A DNA stretch of 25,229 nucleotides from Antrodiella citrinella (Eukaryota > Basidiomycota > Agaricomycetes > Polyporales > Steccherinaceae), in NCBI GenBank assembly GCA_004802725.1, contig SGPM01000370.1:1-25229 (forward strand), read 5' to 3'. Of the stretch, positions 20,490-25,229 are shown in pieces. How positions within the stretch are numbered: the stretch's first letter is position 1; every line of letters begins with the position of its first letter. The translations under genes were made by a program, and so were the position numbers. The notes beneath the pieces were generated by a model, which saw nothing but the letters and a program-made list of their open reading frames with translations, had not been told where the DNA came from and did not search any database.

Positions 20490-20582
20490 ATGCTGTGAGT
20501 CCTCCTATTCGGTCAGAACTTGTATGTGCGGTCTCAAAATCAAACTTCGATTTCCAGAAGCCTGTCAGCGTTGAAGTCCAGA

Positions 20583-23500
20583 ATGGCGGCTGATGCTCAC
20601 TATAAAGCTCTTCCTGGCCGGGGCATTCTCGGACACGACACCCCACCTCCCAAGTCGAAACTCCCCAGGAGGCGATTCATCATGGCTGCGATCCTTTTCG
20701 CCGCTCTCCTTCTCTCGTCGGCCAATAATCTTGGCGCAGTGAGCAGAAACCCGTCCCAACCTCAGGGTAACACAGAGGTGCCGCGAGTGACGGCAGATCT
20801 TCCACATTCAATGAATGTTTCCGCATGCCCTGGTAATTTACAGTCATGAGTTCCTTTCTGTCTAAAATCTTGGTTGACGTCTCAATTATCAAGGGTACAC
20901 ACTGCAGTCGCTCAAGGAGAGCAAGGGTGGTTTATCAGCGCAGTTAACCTTAGCGGGACCGGCTTGCAATGCTTTTGGAACCGATATTGCAAATCTCACT
21001 TTGGAAGTCACGTATGACTCCGATACTAGGTAAGCAGCATCAATCAACATCTCTGTACGTACGACTCATAATTTAACACTGTAGACTTCATGTCAACATA
21101 TTTGATACAGAAAACTCGCAATTTACCATTCCACCTTCGGTTGTTACCCTTTCGGAGGCCCCTGACGGAGTGCACCAGAATTCTTCCGATCTGGTGTTCA
21201 ACTATGATCCTTCGCCCTTCGCGTTCTGGATCACTCGGCGTTCTGAACCGGATGCACAACCTTTGTTTGACACTCGTATAACCTCTCTGCCAGCCACGCC
21301 AATACCGCCAGTTATACCGACGGATAATTCCACCACGCTTGACTCCTTTCCTCTCGTTTTCGAGGATCAGTACCTGCAGCTGACGTCTGCGCTCCCTTTA
21401 AGCGCCAATGTGTACGGGCTGGGAGAAGTGGTTGCCAGTAGCGGATTCAGGCGCGATGTTGGCACCGATGGTGGCGTTGGCACTATTCAAACAATGTGGG
21501 CAAGGGACATCGCGGATCCCATTGACCAGAATATGTAGGTAAATAGCACAACTAAGGCATCAGCATACTAACAGTCGTTGGCAATAGCTACGGCTCGCAT
21601 CCGGTCTATATGGAACATCGCTTCAATGGAAATACTAATAAATCTCAAACTCATGGAGTATTTTTGTTCAGGTGTGTGTTCCCTTGGTTGGAACGTCGTT
21701 ATTTTGCTGATCAGCTTCTTTAGTGCCGCTGGTTCGGATACATTACTGTTCACCCCTTCTTCGTCCAACGTATCTTTGATCGAGTACCGCATGGTCGGCG
21801 GTACATTGGACTTCTATTTCTTCTCTGGACCGAGCCCGCAGCGTGTCATAGAACAATATGGCGAATTGGTCGGTCTTCCTACCTGGCAGCCCGCCTTCGG
21901 CTTCGGTTTCCATCTATGCCGCTGGGGGTACTCCAACATCAGCGAGACCAAGGAACAAGTCACGAAGATGCGGGAAGCGAATATCCCCCTTGAAGGTGGA
22001 CTTCGCATCAAATGTATCCGCTATATCGTAGAAGCTAACATATGTTTCCAGTCATGTGGAACGACATCGACTTGTACCATGCTGTACGCGATTTTACCAC
22101 TGACCCTGTTAGCTTCCCTATCCAGGACGTCAAGGCATTCATTGATGAGCTAGTAAGTTCTTGAAGATTTTACATCTCCGTACCCTTGTTGATCTGACCC
22201 TATGTCAGCATGAAAACCACCAACACTACATCCCCATCGTGGACGCTGCCGTTGCCAAACAGATCAATGCAACTGACATTGTACGTCCTCACTTGGACGC
22301 AACTTCCTGATCCAGCTCTCATCTTTGTTTGCGTTCAGTACGATCCGTATACCCGAGGTGTCGAATTGTACATGAATCTCCTTGATTTATAACTTTCCAA
22401 GACTGACGATATTCCCATTACAGAGACATGTTCATTAAGAACCCTGACGGATCCGAGTACGTTGGCCAGGTCTGGCCAGGCTACACGGTAAGTAGATTTT
22501 GCCGTCTGGCCTGCCATGTCTGAGCTCGAGCCGGTTACAGGTCTTCCCAGATTGGTTTTCTGAGAATGCACAAACATACTGGACAGAAGCTCTGACGAAC
22601 TGGTCCCGAAGTGGAGTCAATTTCTCCGGTATCTGGCTCGACATGAACGAGGTGTCCTCGTTCTGTGAAGGGTCGTGCGGAACGGGTGCGGATCTCTCCA
22701 ACACGGCCGTGCCGTTCCTTCTACCTGGTGCTCCTGGAAATGCTGTCACGGATTATCCGGAAGGGTGAGTGCAACATTGTAGGAGTTTACCAAGATCCGT
22801 TGACCAATTGTTTTTCAACAGCTATAACGCCACCATATCCGGACCGAGTGGTAATTTGACGGTGAATGGAACGTCGACATTCGGAGCTGGCAGTGCCGCC
22901 AAATTGCTAAGCAAGCGCGGACTTGGCGCAGGGGATCAAAGCGACGTTCAGATCAATTCACCTCCATATGCCATCCACAACGGTAAGCCGGGGACTGCTC
23001 CGATAAAATTTATCACCTAGGACTCATTGAATGTACAGGCTTCGGAGATTTGTCTGTACACGCTGTTGCGACCAACGCCACGCATGCGGACGGTGCGGTC
23101 GAGTTAGACGTCCACAATCTTTGGGGTCTCATGGAAGAGAAGGCGACTCATCAGGCGCTCTTGCAGATCCAGCCCAAGAAACGGCCCTTCCTCATCAGTC
23201 GTTCCACATTTGCTAGCTCCGGCAAGTGGACTGGGCACTGGCTCGGGGATAATTTCAGTAAATGGCAGTACATGTACTTCAACATTCAAGGCGTGCTCCA
23301 GTTCCAGCTGTTCCAGATCCCGTTCGTCGGTGCTGATACATGCGGATTCAATGACAACACGGATGAAGAGCTCTGCAATCGATGGATGCAGCTCTCCGCG
23401 TTTATGCCGTTCTATAGGAATCACAACGTCAGGGGCGCCATCTCCCAAGAACCGTACCGTTGGGATAGCGTGGCCAATGCGTCTCGTACTGCTATCAACG

Positions 23501-24269
23501 TCCGGTACTCTCTCTTACCTTACTGGGTGCGTGCGTCGTTTCACCGTGGGTTCACCTGTTCAGCGTCTGACAATTTTCGTTCCCGCAGTACTCTCTGTTC
23601 GCCAACTCGTCCATGTTTGGGACACCACCCGTCAGAGCCTTGTTCTACGAGTTCCCCGACGAGCCGGAGCTCTTCGCCGTGGATAGGCAGTACCTTATCG
23701 GCAGAGACATCCTGGTCACCCCCGTCCTCACCCCAAATGTCTCCACCGTAGATGGCATCTTCCCGGGTAGAGGTAGCGTTGCTTGGCGCGATTGGTACAC
23801 CCACGACGTCGTCAACGCCACATCCGGCGGCAACACCACGCTCTCCGCGCCGCTGGGGCACATCAACGTCCACGTCCGAGATGGATCGGCTATTCTGTTG
23901 CATGCCGCTCCTGCATACACCGTTGCGGAAACCCGAGACGGTCCGTTCTCCCTTCTCGTATCCCTAGGCCCCGACGGCACCGCCTTTGGCTCGGCATACC
24001 TGGACGACGGAGAAACACTTCCGCCCACCCCGAACAAGACACTCACTTTCAACGTCGCAAAGGGTCGCCTTCATATTACGTCGCTGGGAACGTTCGACAT
24101 TGGACAAAAATTGGAGAGTTTGACCGTCCTTGGTGCTGAGAAACCTCAGGTCGTCCACGTCCAGGGTCAATCGTTGCAGGGATGGAGCTACGTTGCAGCG
24201 CAGCAGAAATTGCTGCTGGACAACGTCGGTCTGGACTTGAATGGAGCAGTCACGGTGACGTGGGAGTAA
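20583..24269 (+). CDS. GH31 alpha-glucosidase with N-terminal membrane anchor
   Basis: Releases terminal alpha-linked glucose from malto-oligosaccharides. Thirteen exons (20583-20832, 20894-21029, 21085-21534, 21588-21671, 21724-21995, 22052-22152, 22209-22280, 22339-22367, 22424-22487, 22541-22764, 22822-22982, 23039-23526, 23589-24269) give 1003 residues. The nucleophile is D520 in GIWLDMNE and the acid/base D685 in GHWLGDN; WxDMNE is the alpha-glucosidase rather than alpha-xylosidase form. Also visible: VYGLGEV, NIYGSHPVY, W-x-P-x-FGFGFHLCRWGY, MWNDIDLY, PFVGADTCGF and FMPFYRNH. After RRR (29-31) a hydrophobic stretch (about 32-46) follows a 31-residue tail, which suggests a type II anchor or a late signal peptide. 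Many N-x-S/T sites fit secretion. A spliced start is possible: ATG 20490, 5-nt exon, intron 20495-20557 (GTGAGT..TTCCAG), adding ten residues in frame. Confidence 0.94.
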
Positions 24270-25016
24270 GAGTGCTGGTGGGGTATTAATATTGTATTCG
24301 CTGCTTTTCCACTTGCATCCTACAGAACGGTCTGCGTGACATATGACCGCACGACTTGACTGCTCTTTTGATTTGAACTCTATTGCTGTATCATACTACT
24401 ACTCGTTCTCAAATCCGTCCCCTTATTTCGTCGAGCCTCATATCATTGTGCAGTGTGATGAAATGACTCTCATCGATCTACGTACTGTGGACGGGCTGAG
24501 AGTGCTGGAGACAGCTTGCACCGACGAATTCCTCAGGCCCGACGCGGTCACGTGTTCAGGCATTGCCAGTGACGCGTGGTCCAAGTTGAACGTTGAATCC
24601 CAGTGGAAACCCGCGAGGCTACCAGCATTTGTCAAGAGCTGTGAAATGGAAAAAGCAACTGACACCGACTGATTTGTCTGCTTAGGCGCTGGATCTCATT
24701 GGTTTTCGCCACCCATATCCTTGCGCAGCTCGTAGCAATTGGTTGCATCCAGTTGCATCCTTGTTATAACATTCCTTCAATCATATTCTCTTTTACACGT
24801 TCTTGTACATACTTTCTTGATCCTGCTCGATCTGTGGGCGCCACCGCATCTGTTCAAATCAATTTGGCAAGGGCGCAAAGAGAACTCAATAAGGCCACAG
24901 TCGTCCGACCTCGCATTTGTGATCCCCCCCTCCCCCTCCCCCAGAATTGATTTGCGCGACCACTAGTAAGTCTGTATTTACTTGCAATGTCTAGATTACT
25001 GATAACAGAATGCAGA
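24270..25016. other. Intergenic region between GH31 and the right-edge gene
   Basis: The first 100-200 bp should be the alpha-glucosidase 3' UTR. A 109-codon plus frame (24343-24672) and an opposing minus frame have no recognisable motif. A C-rich tract lies at 24924-24942. A GTAAGT donor at 24966 with acceptor GCAG at 25012-25015 suggests an intron in the leader of the following gene. Confidence 0.45.
24924..24942 (-). promoter_or_regulatory. Possible G-quadruplex tract
   Basis: The minus strand carries G-runs of 5, 5 and 7 separated by single A bases. Splitting the run of seven supplies a fourth G-tract, so a parallel G-quadruplex with one-base loops is possible. It sits about 75 bp upstream of the right-edge ATG and might influence its promoter; this is inference. 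Confidence 0.4.
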
Positions 25017-25229
25017 ATGTCTGAGCATCTTGACTCGCAATATCAGTGTGGCTGCACACTCTGCGTGAATTTGGCGACCAATGTCAATCACATTTGGGTG
25101 TCACGATCGACGTGGTATCGGCATCGACGACGTCGAGAGGCAGAAATCACGGCAGGTTTGATAAATCCACCGGATCCACAATATGTCCCAAGTACTGTTT
25201 CCAGGACTCGGAAGCGTAGACGGGAGGAG
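25017..25229 (+). CDS. Partial ORF resembling N-terminus of mushroom transposon proteins
   Basis: From ATG 25017 the frame stays open for 71 codons to the window edge. It begins with C-x-C-x2-C (QCGCTLC), then VSRSTWYRHRRRR and later a second basic run RTRKRRRE. A short Cys cluster followed by V-S-x-x-T-W-x-x-H-R is a layout I know from N-terminal regions of Agaricomycete proteins associated with Tnp2/CACTA and related transposons. Only the N-terminus is visible, so the transposase itself is not shown. A likely leader intron (24966-25015) precedes the ATG. If that intron is not removed, a short upstream ATG at 25010 overlaps the start. The alternative is an unrelated nuclear Cys/His-Arg-rich protein. 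Confidence 0.45.
   Translation, partial: MSEHLDSQYQCGCTLCVNLATNVNHIWVSRSTWYRHRRRREAEITAGLINPPDPQYVPSTVSRTRKRRREE

Noticed and set aside
1..25229. CRISPR array, bacterial operon or prophage features
   Set aside because: Spliceosomal introns, a nuclear tRNA intron and the gene families show a fungal nuclear genome; no spacer-repeat array is present.

Overview
The window looks like a piece of an Agaricomycete-type basidiomycete genome. Every recognisable protein gene is monocistronic and broken by several short introns (about 46-89 nt) with GT..AG ends and CTAAY/CTGAY-like branch sites. Gene content also fits: a Rab7-like GTPase, a fungal cytosine deaminase, GDT1, a uridine phosphorylase, a MATA-type HMG-box factor, a peroxisomal dienoyl-CoA reductase and a GH31 alpha-glucosidase. 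At the right edge is the start of a Cys/His-rich gene resembling the N-termini of mushroom transposon proteins. All exon structures were assembled by eye from splice signals and family conservation. No database search was run.

Layout. Positions 1-179 (minus) hold the 5' end of a Cys/His-rich gene leaving the window on the left. Positions 180-1204 are an intergenic region with a strikingly regular 21-bp series of T-tracts, a GTCAC-rich stretch and an overlapping uORF. A Rab7-like GTPase with a long Ser/Pro/Arg-rich insertion occupies 1205-2495 (plus). Cytosine deaminase FCY1 lies at 2860-3609 (minus), contains a 14-nt microexon, and has an intron-containing tRNA-Asp(GTC) immediately upstream (3638-3721, minus). 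GDT1 is at 5113-6046 (minus) and a nine-exon uridine phosphorylase at 6581-8152 (minus). A gene-poor 4 kb follows. An HMG-box transcription factor is at 12254-13850 (plus). A candidate folded RNA sits at 14476-14584. 2,4-dienoyl-CoA reductase ending in the peroxisomal signal SRL is at 15622-16897 (plus). A second gene-poor 3.6 kb follows, then the 13-exon GH31 alpha-glucosidase at 20583-24269 (plus), and the transposon-like start at 25017-25229 (plus).

How the genes relate. The clearest functional link is pyrimidine salvage. Cytosine deaminase (cytosine to uracil) and uridine phosphorylase (uridine to uracil) lie within 5.3 kb on the same strand, with only GDT1, a tRNA and a doubtful small ORF between them. 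The other genes (Rab, GDT1, HMG factor, dienoyl-CoA reductase, alpha-glucosidase) are ordinary housekeeping or metabolic genes with no evident common pathway.

No convincing wholly new multi-gene system was found. The most interesting points are the FCY1 microexon, whose skipping would stop translation just before the zinc-binding cysteines; the tRNA-Asp lying where the FCY1 promoter should be; the phased T-tract array; the ~165-residue insertion inside the Rab G domain; and the three-way-junction RNA candidate.
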